Shown: positions 1 to 5,841, counted from the first letter of the stretch. The stretch is DNA of 8,234 nucleotides from Thermoplasmata archaeon (GCA_030042815.1 JASHYY010000183.1:1-8234); one strand, 5' to 3'. Program-made: numbers and translations. The notes: a model not told the origin generated them from the letters alone.

Positions 1-27
1 GGATGGGACGGTGCCGACTCTCAGTCG

Positions 28-64
28 CGAGGGTTCAAATCCCGGAACTCGAGGGTTCAAATCC
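28..64 (+). repeat. Two direct copies of a tRNA T-arm-like 15-mer
   Basis: The 15-base sequence CGAGGGTTCAAATCC occurs exactly at 28-42 and again at 50-64, a 22-base period. Each copy contains the TTCAAAT of a tRNA T-loop with flanking G and C residues. In neither copy can a full five-pair T-stem form: the first has three GC pairs and then clashes, the second only two. Just upstream, 15-27 can form a five-pair hairpin with a three-base loop, like the variable arm of a Ser or Leu tRNA. This may be the degenerate or rearranged 3' end of a plus-strand tRNA whose 5' part lies before the window. I could not fold a complete tRNA from it. Confidence 0.6.
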
Positions 65-68
65 AAAA
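65..68 (-). terminator. T-tract following the tRNA
   Basis: Read on the minus strand, the discriminator A of the tRNA (position 69) is followed immediately by four T residues. Short T-tracts are the usual intrinsic termination signal for archaeal RNA polymerase. The tract is short and the assignment rests on position alone. Confidence 0.4.
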
Positions 69-171
69 TGTCGGAGGGGGGATTTGAACCCCCGGCCCCA
101 GGATCTCTCCCGGGACGCCGGCGCGCGTCCCGCTATGAGTCCCGTGCTCTACCAGGCTGAGCCACTCCGAC
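69..171 (-). tRNA. tRNA with CAT anticodon, probably elongator tRNA-Met, intron-containing
   Basis: The minus strand folds as a complete class I tRNA once a 29-nt intron is removed, giving 74 nt. The acceptor stem GTCGGAG pairs perfectly with CTCCGAC. The D-stem is GCTC/GAGC. The anticodon stem is CGGGA/TCCTG with one G-T wobble, and the loop carries CAT at plus-strand 135-137. The variable loop is GGGCC and the T-stem is five GC pairs around TTCAAAT. The discriminator is A and no CCA is encoded. The G1-C72 pair, and an anticodon stem without three consecutive GC pairs next to the loop, argue against an archaeal initiator, which normally begins with A1-U72. Elongator Met is the best call; the isoleucine tRNA that reads AUA also has a CAT gene anticodon and cannot be excluded by eye. 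The gene lies 34 nt downstream of eS1 on the same strand and may be co-transcribed with it. Confidence 0.93.
105..133 (-). other. Archaeal tRNA intron with bulge-helix-bulge motif
   Basis: The 29-nt intron lies at the canonical site between tRNA positions 37 and 38. Inside it CGGGACG and CGTCCCG form a perfect seven-pair stem with an eight-base loop. At the junctions, TAG forms a three-base bulge on the 5' side and AGA on the 3' side. They are separated by a short helix in which CTC of the anticodon loop pairs with GAG at the intron end, plus an A/G mismatch. Cutting each bulge after its second base gives exactly the exon ends needed for a seven-base anticodon loop. This is the form recognised by archaeal tRNA splicing endonuclease. 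Confidence 0.88.
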
Positions 172-205
172 AGGGACCGGACGCGCCATCCCGCGCCCTC
201 GAGGT

Positions 206-922
206 CTACGCCGGGGCGCTGTCGCCGGTCTCGGCGATCGGCGCCGGCACGGTCGGGCCCGTCGCGTCGACGGGGACCGCGGCCTCCGGGGCGGGCAGCT
301 CGTCCGAGATGGTGCCGAGGACCTCCGACCGGCGGATCTCGATCTTCTTCAGCGGGTAGAGGGTCTTCAGGCCGTGGGCGAGGACCTTCGAAAGGTCCCC
401 CGCGAGCATCTCCCGCACGAACTCGGGGCTCGTCCGCAGCTGGGCCTCCTCGGTGAGGATCGAGACGATCTTGTGGCGGAGCTCGGCGCGCAGGCGCGAC
501 TGGAGCCGCTGCTCGCCGACGGCGACCGGCTTGAGCACGATCCGTACGCCGTCCTTGGTCGTGACCGTGAGGGCGGTGTCGATCTTCGAGCGCTTGCGGC
601 GGGCGAGCCGCCGGACGTAGTCGGACGTGAGGTCGTGGCCGATGAACCGAGCTTCCGCGACGCCGTCCCCGCTGAGCCGTTCGATGCGGAAGCGGAGCTT
701 GACGTGGGCCTTCGCGGCGTCCGCCCCTCCCGAGAGCTCGGGAAGGGTGGTCTCGAGCGTGCGGCCGACCACCTGCTCGGGTTCGCTGGCGACGGTCTCC
801 CCGAGCTCGACGTGCTGGAAGAGGCCGGGCGCCCGAACCTTGAACCAGTGCTTCGAGCGCCACTTGTCCTTGACCGTCCGGGCCAAGGTCGCCTTCTTCG
901 CGCCGGTCTCCTTCTCGGGCAT
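206..922 (-). CDS. rps3ae: 30S ribosomal protein eS1 (S3Ae family)
   Basis: The 238-residue product is the small-subunit ribosomal protein eS1, found in archaea and eukaryotes, which lies on the 30S platform near the mRNA exit. The basic N-terminus with KDKWRSKHWFKVRAP is the family signature. It is followed by a glutamate-rich segment (GETVASEPEQVVGRTLE), FIGHDLTSDYVRRLARRKRSKID around residues 92-114, and the RLRAELRHKIVSIL helix. The last 35 or so residues are a low-complexity tail rich in Pro, Ala, Asp and Glu, making the protein somewhat long for the archaeal family. The ATG at 922 is preferred because homology begins there and a TATA-like box lies about 33 bases upstream. The open frame continues further upstream, but that part looks like translated promoter DNA. 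The gene is transcribed divergently from the AAA+ ATPase and runs toward the tRNA. Confidence 0.95.
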   Translation of the reverse strand: MPEKETGAKKATLARTVKDKWRSKHWFKVRAPGLFQHVELGETVASEPEQVVGRTLETTLPELSGGADAAKAHVKLRFRIERLSGDGVAEARFIGHDLTSDYVRRLARRKRSKIDTALTVTTKDGVRIVLKPVAVGEQRLQSRLRAELRHKIVSILTEEAQLRTSPEFVREMLAGDLSKVLAHGLKTLYPLKKIEIRRSEVLGTISDELPAPEAAVPVDATGPTVPAPIAETGDSAPA

Positions 923-950
923 CGCTCGCGGGGGCGCGGACCGGGGCCTG

Positions 951-959
951 CTACTTAAC
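951..959 (-). promoter_or_regulatory. TATA-like box for eS1
   Basis: The minus strand reads GTTAAGTAG, an AT-rich island inside very GC-rich DNA. Its centre lies about 33 bases before the eS1 ATG, so a start site 26-27 bases downstream would leave a leader of only about 6 nt. No Shine-Dalgarno sequence is seen before the ATG, which fits a near-leaderless transcript. No transcript evidence is available. Confidence 0.5.
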
Positions 960-1040
960 AATGTCGAGACGGCCGCCGGTCGGCGACCGCCCGAACTCCT
1001 CGGCGGGGGACGCCCCCTGCGGGTCGGCCGCCCGCGGCAA

Positions 1041-1049
1041 ACTAAATAT
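1041..1049 (+). promoter_or_regulatory. TATA box for the AAA+ ATPase, indicating a leaderless GTG start
   Basis: ACTAAATAT, preceded by GGCAA as a possible BRE, is the most AT-rich stretch in the divergent region. Its centre is 27 bases upstream of the in-frame GTG at 1072. That is the distance from an archaeal TATA box to the transcription start, so the mRNA probably begins at or within a base or two of this GTG. The box overlaps the longer open frame beginning with ATG at 961, which makes that ATG an unlikely start. Confidence 0.6.
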
Positions 1050-1071
1050 CTCGCACCCAACTCCGCGCGCC

Positions 1072-2607
1072 GTGGCGCTGCCCCCTCTGGATCGGACCCG
1101 ACCCGGGACCCGGGCGACGGCGGCGGACCTGAAGGCGGCGCACGCCCCGGTCGATAGCCCGGCGTACCGGTTCCGCACGGAGGTACTCCGGCGGCTCGAG
1201 GAGTTCCGGCAGAAGGGCCTCGACCGCGTCGAGGCGGTCCGGGCGCTGTTCCCCCGCACGATCCTTCCGGACCCCACCTACGAGGACCTGGTCGCCGGCA
1301 TCATCGCCGGTTCGCACCTCCTCTTCTTCGGGCCGTCCGGCGCCGGGAAGACGAGCCTCGCGAAGGACCTCTGGGGGCTCTTCCCGAAGGGGGTCTGGGT
1401 CGTCGTCGGCTGCCCGGTCCAGGACCATCCGCTCTCGCTGGTCGACCCCGCGGCGGCCGCCCGGTTCCCGCCGTGCCCGATCTGCCAGCGCCGGTTCGCT
1501 CCCGACGCGGACCCGGCGCGATTCGACCCCGCGAACGTCGACCCGGCCCGGGTCCCGGCCGAGTACGTGCTCCTGCGCGAGGGGTTCGGCTTTGCCCGCC
1601 TTCAGGGCAGCTCGGAGGTCTTCCCGGACCACCTCACGGGCAACATCAACCTGCGCAAGCTCGAGGAGGTCGGCGACCCGATGAACCCCCTCGTGCTCGA
1701 GCCCGGAAAGCTCCTCCAGGCGAACCGCGGCTTCCTCCTCGTGGACGAGATCGGGAAGTTGCCGCTCGGCACGCAGAACGTACTGCTCCAGGCGCTGCAG
1801 GAAGGGACGGTCACCCCGTCGAAGTCGCGCGAGAGCTTTCCGGGGTCGTTCGTCGCGATCGGCACGTCGAACCTCTCCGACCTCGACAACATCAACGACC
1901 CGCTCTCCGACCGCCTCACGAGCGTCCACGTCGGCTACAACGACCGTCACGCCGACAACCGCCAGATCGTCGCGATCGGCCGGGCGGACGCCTCGGGGGC
2001 CTACGTACCCGAGGTCCTCGTGGACGCCGGCGTCCGCGTGATCGAGGCCTGGCGCCTGCGGATGAGCGAGGAGAACCCGGACATCGGCGAGGTCGGCTCG
2101 AACCGGACGCTCCTCGATGTCGCGGGCCGGACCGCGGCGATGGCGGCGTTGGACGGACGCGGCGTGCCGTCGAGCGCCGACCTCAAGGCCGGCCTGCTCC
2201 ACGCGATGCGGGGCCGGATCCGGGCGCGCAGCGGGGACTCCTACCGGCAGAACGAAAAGCGCGTCACCGAGTTCGTCGACCAGTACCTCTCTCCCTCGCT
2301 GAAGCGGAGCGCCGGCGTGTACTGGTGCCGGTACTTCCGCGAGGTCCTCAAGGAGAACAAGGGCGAGGCGGAAGCGTTGGTCGGGGAGGGGCGGCGGCTC
2401 AAGGATGACGCGTCCCTCCAGGCCGAGCTGACCGCCGACGGAACGCTGTTCCCGAAGTTCCGCTCGTTCGCGCGGTACGTCACCGACCGGGAGCGCGCCG
2501 GGGACGCCGCCGGCCCGACCGCCGTCGCCGTGAACGTCTTCCGCCTGCTCGAGGAGTTCTCGCTCTTCTCCTGCCCGGAGGAGGACGCCGACGACGCCCC
2601 CCTCTAG
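1072..2607 (+). CDS. AAA+ ATPase of MoxR/ChlI class with PrkA-like features
   Basis: This predicted 511-residue cytoplasmic ATPase would use ATP hydrolysis to remodel a protein partner. Residue numbers run from the GTG at 1072. Walker A is GPSGAGKT at 87-94 and Walker B is FLLVDEIGK with D225 and E226. Sensor 1 is GTSN ending at N267, and SDRL supplies a candidate arginine finger at R281. Between Walker A and B are GCPVQDHP (C114), a CPIC pair (C135, C138) and DHLTGNINLRKLEEVGDP. This arrangement resembles the AAA domain of PrkA-type proteins as well as MoxR/ChlI. The Cys residues could bind metal, which is inference. The C-terminal 200 residues are mostly helical, without a recognised domain, and end in an acidic tail. 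The GTG start rests on the TATA spacing. The next gene encodes a VWA protein, the usual partner of such ATPases. Automatic annotation might call it magnesium chelatase subunit, but nothing nearby suggests chlorophyll or cobalamin synthesis. Confidence 0.88.
   Translation: MALPPLDRTRPGTRATAADLKAAHAPVDSPAYRFRTEVLRRLEEFRQKGLDRVEAVRALFPRTILPDPTYEDLVAGIIAGSHLLFFGPSGAGKTSLAKDLWGLFPKGVWVVVGCPVQDHPLSLVDPAAAARFPPCPICQRRFAPDADPARFDPANVDPARVPAEYVLLREGFGFARLQGSSEVFPDHLTGNINLRKLEEVGDPMNPLVLEPGKLLQANRGFLLVDEIGKLPLGTQNVLLQALQEGTVTPSKSRESFPGSFVAIGTSNLSDLDNINDPLSDRLTSVHVGYNDRHADNRQIVAIGRADASGAYVPEVLVDAGVRVIEAWRLRMSEENPDIGEVGSNRTLLDVAGRTAAMAALDGRGVPSSADLKAGLLHAMRGRIRARSGDSYRQNEKRVTEFVDQYLSPSLKRSAGVYWCRYFREVLKENKGEAEALVGEGRRLKDDASLQAELTADGTLFPKFRSFARYVTDRERAGDAAGPTAVAVNVFRLLEEFSLFSCPEEDADDAPL
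2577..2584 (+). promoter_or_regulatory. Strong Shine-Dalgarno sequence inside the end of the AAA+ gene
   Basis: GGAGGAGG lies 6 nt before an in-frame ACG at 2591. The same 6-nt spacing separates GGAGG from ATG in the pilus ATPase gene (7618-7622 to 7611) and GAGG from ATG in the small gene at 4483. This makes a translation start near 2591-2596 attractive for the VWA gene although no standard start codon is there. The same bases also encode Glu-Glu in the acidic tail of the upstream protein, so chance cannot be excluded. Confidence 0.45.
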
Positions 2608-4405
2608 CGCCGACCTCACGCTCCCGGACTGCACCGAGTACGCGGACGACGTCGGTTCGGACGACCTCCTCGACGCCCTCGACTCGGGTGCCCTCGTCCG
2701 GGCGCTCGCGGAGCGGGGAGTCGACGGGGCCCGGAGTCTCCTGCGCGAAGAGGCCGACCGCAACGAGGCCCTGCGGCAGCGGCTCGAGCGCCTGCGCGAG
2801 CGCCTGCGTCGGCAGGCCCGCCGCCGCGTCGAACGGGTGACGGCCGAGTACGACCATCGCGTCGAGGAGCTCGAGGTCGTCGCGCGCAAGAGCGACGAGG
2901 AGGTCGCCCGCGAGATCGCGGCGCTCGAGGAGCGGCTGCGGACGGCCCGCGCGGTCGACTGGTCGCGGCTCCCCTCGAGCGACTTCCTCGACGACGTCCG
3001 CAGTGCCCTCCTCGTGCCGGACGCCTCCTGGAACCGCCCGCCGGCTCCGCCGGGCCTCTTCGCCCGGCTTCGGGCCGCCTTCGCCCGGTTCGTCGCCTGG
3101 TTGCGGGGGCTGTTCTCGCGCAAGCGGTCGAAGACCCCGGCCGAGCCCGAGGGTCGCTCGATGCCGCTCGCCTTCGCCGGCGGGCCCGGCCGCACGATCG
3201 GCCCCTCCGAGATCGGGGACGCGCTCGCCCGCCTCTCCGGCCCCCAGCGCCAGGAGCTCTCGGACTCGGTGGCCGGATCGATCCAGGAACGGGAGCGGGC
3301 CCTCCGGCGCGAGGCGGAGGAGAAGCGCCGGGCGGCGGAAGCGCAGCGTCGCCGGCTGGAGGCGGAGCGGGAGGAGGCGCGGCGACGGGCCGAGTCGGAG
3401 ACCGAGAGCCGCGTGCGCGCCGGCGAGCAGTCCCGCCTCGAGCGCGAGCTCAAGGAGCGAGGGTTCGTCGCGGAGCACGCCGGCGAGCTCGTGGTCACCT
3501 ACGGTCTCGTCGAGCGGTTCGCCCGCCTGCTGCTCGAGGAGGAGAGCCGGCGGCTCCCCGGGGACATCCGACTCTCGACGAAGGGCGGCGGGTCGACCGG
3601 GGTGTACGAGAAGGCGCGCCTCCGCCAGCCCGAGGAGGTCGCGCACCTCGACGTCTCGGGGTCGCTGCTCGCGGCCCGCCTCGCCGGCCTGAAGCACATC
3701 GACGAGTCGGTGAGCTACGTCTACCGCGAGGTGACGGCCGAGCGGGTCCACGCGGTGCTCGCGTTCGACCGCTCGGGGAGCATGGCGGAGGGGCAGAAGC
3801 TCGAGGCCGCGAAGAAGGCCCTGCTCGCGCTCTACGTCGCGGTCCGCCGCCGGTATCCGGACGCCACCGTGGACGTCCTCGCGTTCGACAACGAGGTCCA
3901 GGTCCTCGACCTGGTCGAGCTGTGGGGCTGCCGGGCCGGGGCGTTCACGAACACCGCCGAGGTCCTGCGCGCGGCGCACCTGCTGCTCGCGGCCTCCCGC
4001 TCCTCCCGCCGCGAGCTCTACCTGGTCACGGACGGGCTCCCCGAGGCGTACACGGACGACGAGGGGCGGGTCCACTCGGGCCAGCTCGACGTCGCGATGG
4101 AACGGGCGCTCGAGCGGGCCCGCGAGCTCGCGACCGTCACCCCCCTCAAGACGACGGTGGTGCTCCTTAAGTCGGAGCACCCCGAGTACGAGTCGGCGGC
4201 CCGCGCGATCGCGCGCACGCTCGGCGGGGACCTCGTCGTGACCGAGCCCGCGAACCTCGGGATCGAGCTGCTCGTGCGGTGGGCGCGGGGCACGGAGGTC
4301 GAACGGCGCGTACGGGCCCCGGCCGCGCTCCCCGTTGCGCCCGCTCCGTCGGGTCCGCGGGCCCGCGGGCGGCGGCGCCGGGCCGACCGGCGGATGGGCG
4401 GCTAG
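2591..4405 (+). CDS. VWA-domain protein with coiled coils, partner of the AAA+ ATPase
   Basis: The product is probably the substrate-selecting or adaptor partner of the ATPase. The VWA domain fills the C-terminal third and has an intact metal-binding MIDAS: DRSGSM (coded from 3767), Thr in AFTNTAEVL (from 3947) and Asp in LVTDGLPEA (4031). Before it lie two arginine/glutamate-rich coiled coils (roughly 2770-2960 and 3280-3470). Between these, from about 3053, is an amphipathic stretch rich in Phe, Leu and Trp (LFARLRAAFARFVAWLRGLF) that could touch membrane. The C-terminal 35 residues are Pro, Ala and Arg rich. The start is uncertain. The first standard codon is GTG at 2837 (522 residues), but it lies inside the first coiled coil and lacks a Shine-Dalgarno. 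The frame is coding with G/C-rich third positions back to about 2590, so ACG at 2591 after GGAGGAGG (604 residues), or a frameshift from the ATPase, is proposed. It overlaps the upstream gene by 17 nt if ACG is used. Confidence 0.82.
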   Translation, partial: TTPPSSADLTLPDCTEYADDVGSDDLLDALDSGALVRALAERGVDGARSLLREEADRNEALRQRLERLRERLRRQARRRVERVTAEYDHRVEELEVVARKSDEEVAREIAALEERLRTARAVDWSRLPSSDFLDDVRSALLVPDASWNRPPAPPGLFARLRAAFARFVAWLRGLFSRKRSKTPAEPEGRSMPLAFAGGPGRTIGPSEIGDALARLSGPQRQELSDSVAGSIQERERALRREAEEKRRAAEAQRRRLEAEREEARRRAESETESRVRAGEQSRLERELKERGFVAEHAGELVVTYGLVERFARLLLEEESRRLPGDIRLSTKGGGSTGVYEKARLRQPEEVAHLDVSGSLLAARLAGLKHIDESVSYVYREVTAERVHAVLAFDRSGSMAEGQKLEAAKKALLALYVAVRRRYPDATVDVLAFDNEVQVLDLVELWGCRAGAFTNTAEVLRAAHLLLAASRSSRRELYLVTDGLPEAYTDDEGRVHSGQLDVAMERALERARELATVTPLKTTVVLLKSEHPEYESAARAIARTLGGDLVVTEPANLGIELLVRWARGTEVERRVRAPAALPVAPAPSGPRARGRRRRADRRMGG

Positions 4406-4423
4406 GCCGGCCGTCCGCCGGCC
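4405..4423 (+). other. GC-rich hairpin at the end of the VWA gene
   Basis: GGCCGGC at 4405-4411 and GCCGGCC at 4417-4423 form a perfect seven-pair stem around the loop CGTCC, followed by only two T residues. The stem begins on the last base of the VWA stop codon. It may protect or define the 3' end of the AAA-VWA transcript. Archaeal termination normally depends on T-tracts, so calling it a terminator would go too far. Confidence 0.5.
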
Positions 4424-4440
4424 TTGCCGATGGCCATCAA

Positions 4441-4476
4441 CCTTTATCTCCCGACCCCGGGGTACTCGCGCCGAGG
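4441..4476 (+). promoter_or_regulatory. TATA-like box and Shine-Dalgarno for the small helical protein gene
   Basis: CCTTTATCT at 4441-4449 is an AT-rich island in GC-rich DNA. It would place a transcription start near 4470, giving a leader of roughly 13 nt. GAGG at 4473-4476 lies 6 nt before the ATG at 4483. Together these suggest that the small gene has its own promoter rather than depending only on read-through from the VWA gene. Confidence 0.5.
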
Positions 4477-4482
4477 CGCACG

Positions 4483-4923
4483 ATGTCCAGCAGCCAGGAG
4501 CAGGCCCAGTTCCGCCAGCACCTCGCGGAGATGCGGCGGGCCGCCGGGGGCCTCGGGCGAGACTTCGCGAACGAATTCTCCAACCTCGACGACAAGATCG
4601 AGCGGCTCGGCGAGGTCACCGCGAAGCAGGCGAAGTACCTCGGGATCGAGATCCAGGACGATTTCTCCTCGATCGGGCGCGCGATGGACGAGGAGATGCG
4701 CAAGCTCCCCGGCCGGATCGCGAGCGGCGCGGTGGCGATCGGTGCCGGGACCTCCCGGGCGGCCGGCGCGGCGCGCGACGCGATGGTGACGGCCGGCCAC
4801 AAGGCGAAGGAAGGCACGAAGAACGCCTTCGCCGCGGCCGCGGGCGTGAAGCGCACCCCGATGAAGCAGTGGTCGCCCCCGACCACCGAGTCGGAGAACC
4901 CGCCGAACCCTCCCTCGACCTAG
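4483..4923 (+). CDS. Small helical protein of unknown function
   Basis: I do not recognise this 146-residue protein. Residues 1-70 are strongly helical and charged, with heptad-like spacing (NLDDKIERLGEVTAKQAKYLG) and an acidic stretch (DDFSSIGRAMDEEM). Residues about 80-125 are rich in Ala and Gly with scattered basic residues (GTSRAAGAARDAM, then HKAKEGTKNAFAAAAGVKR), so they could form an amphipathic helix. The last 20 residues are Pro, Ser and Thr rich and probably disordered. No signal peptide, clear transmembrane segment, Cys or catalytic motif is visible. The ATG is supported by GAGG 6 nt upstream and a TATA-like box, and the codons have G/C-rich third positions. It follows the AAA-VWA pair on the same strand, which makes a link possible but unproven. 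Its stop overlaps the stop of the convergent methyltransferase. Confidence 0.8.
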   Translation: MSSSQEQAQFRQHLAEMRRAAGGLGRDFANEFSNLDDKIERLGEVTAKQAKYLGIEIQDDFSSIGRAMDEEMRKLPGRIASGAVAIGAGTSRAAGAARDAMVTAGHKAKEGTKNAFAAAAGVKRTPMKQWSPPTTESENPPNPPST

Positions 4924-5807
4924 GAACGGGGCGTTTCGGGGGGCGTCGCGAGCGCCCGGCGGACGCGTTCCGCCGCCGCCCGGAGGTACTCCGGGTCGAT
5001 GTCGAAGCCGACGAAGTCGACGCCGAGACGGGCCGCCGCGACCGCGCTCGAGCCGATCCCGACGAACGGGTCGACCACCGTGCGGGCCTTCGCCTGCCCG
5101 TGGAGCCGCACGCACCACTCGGCGAGCTCGGGGGGGAACGTCGCGGGGTGGGGCCGGTCCCTCGCCCGCTCCCGGATCGTGGGGTACGGGAGGAACCACG
5201 TGTTCCCCCGGCACCGCCGGTCGCCTCCGGCGCGCCGCCAACGGCCGACGTTCGACTTGTCCTGGTAGGGCACCCCGATCGCGAGCCGGTCGAGCCGGAC
5301 GTCGCCCCGGTGGGTGAAGTGGAAGACGTACTCGTGCGCCCCGTGGAGGTACCGGTCGGAGACGACCGGCTTGTAGTGGCCGAGCGCGAGGTCGGTCGCG
5401 AGCCCGGCGGAGCGGCCGGCGGCGCGCCGCTCGATCGCGATCGACTTCACCCAGTGGACGACGTTCTGCAGGACGAGCGAGCGCCCGACCTCCCGGGCGA
5501 CGTCCCACGGGAGCCACGGGTCCTTCGGGGTCCCCGCGACGTTCAGGAAGAACGAGCCGTCCGCGGCGAGGGCGGCGGCGACCGCCGCGCCGACGCGGCC
5601 GGTCCAGGCGAGGTACTCGTCCCGGGGCCGGTCGTCCCGGTACCGGCCGTAGCGGACCCCGATGTTGTACGGCGGGCTCGTCACGACGACGTCGGCGCCG
5701 CCCGGCCCGACGCGGCGGGAGAGGCCCGCGAGCGCGTCCTCGGGCCAGAGCACGACCGCGCGGCCCCGTCCGATCGGGATGCGGGTCGGCCGGACGCGGG
5801 GCGCCAT
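4920..5807 (-). CDS. Site-specific DNA methyltransferase, probably N4-cytosine type
   Basis: The 295-residue enzyme would transfer a methyl group from S-adenosylmethionine to an exocyclic amino group in DNA. The catalytic motif IV is TSPPYN at residues 43-48; the SPPY form is typical of N4-cytosine enzymes, while N6-adenine enzymes usually have DPPY. The cofactor motif I, VDPFVGIGSSAVAAARLG with D246, comes near the C-terminus, followed by VGFDIDPEYL. This order, motif IV before motif I, is that of the beta class. The central part (about 100-220), including GNTWFLPYP and HPATFPPELAEW, would hold the target-recognition region. Length and motifs appear complete. ATG at 5807 starts just before the conserved region, with an AT-rich stretch 26-28 bases upstream, so a leaderless mRNA is possible. 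No restriction endonuclease is seen next to it. The recognition sequence cannot be read from the protein. Confidence 0.9.
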   Translation of the reverse strand: MAPRVRPTRIPIGRGRAVVLWPEDALAGLSRRVGPGGADVVVTSPPYNIGVRYGRYRDDRPRDEYLAWTGRVGAAVAAALAADGSFFLNVAGTPKDPWLPWDVAREVGRSLVLQNVVHWVKSIAIERRAAGRSAGLATDLALGHYKPVVSDRYLHGAHEYVFHFTHRGDVRLDRLAIGVPYQDKSNVGRWRRAGGDRRCRGNTWFLPYPTIRERARDRPHPATFPPELAEWCVRLHGQAKARTVVDPFVGIGSSAVAAARLGVDFVGFDIDPEYLRAAAERVRRALATPPETPRS

Positions 5808-5830
5808 CCGCCCCCGCGAGGCGCCCGGGG

Positions 5831-5841
5831 GAAAAGGATTA
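5831..5841 (-). promoter_or_regulatory. AT-rich element between pilus ATPase and methyltransferase
   Basis: On the minus strand the ATPase stop codon TAA is followed by TCCTTTTCC. The stretch is centred 26-30 bases before the methyltransferase ATG, the right distance for a TATA box of a leaderless transcript. It also has a T4 tract directly after the upstream gene, which could serve as a weak terminator. The two roles are compatible, and the sequence alone cannot choose between them. Confidence 0.4.

Noticed and set aside
1..64. A complete second tRNA on the plus strand.
   Set aside because: T-loop sequences and a variable-arm-like hairpin are present, but no full T-stem or acceptor stem can be built and the 5' half is outside the window.
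69..171. Class II tRNA with a long variable arm, without an intron.
   Set aside because: Pairing the anticodon stem with the nearer TCCCG leaves a 17-base variable region and an abnormal loop, while the intron model satisfies every stem and gives a proper splice motif.
961..1071. ATG at 961 as the start of the AAA+ gene.
   Set aside because: It lies upstream of the TATA box, and the encoded residues look like translated promoter sequence without family resemblance.
1042..4180. Long minus-strand open frames across the AAA+ and VWA genes.
   Set aside because: They encode repetitive Arg, Ser and Ala rich sequence without motifs and mirror the true genes on the plus strand.
2837..4405. GTG at 2837 as the simple start of the VWA gene.
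   Set aside because: It lies inside a continuous coiled coil, has no Shine-Dalgarno, and the same frame shows strong coding character for about 80 codons upstream. It remains the fallback if the upstream part is not translated.
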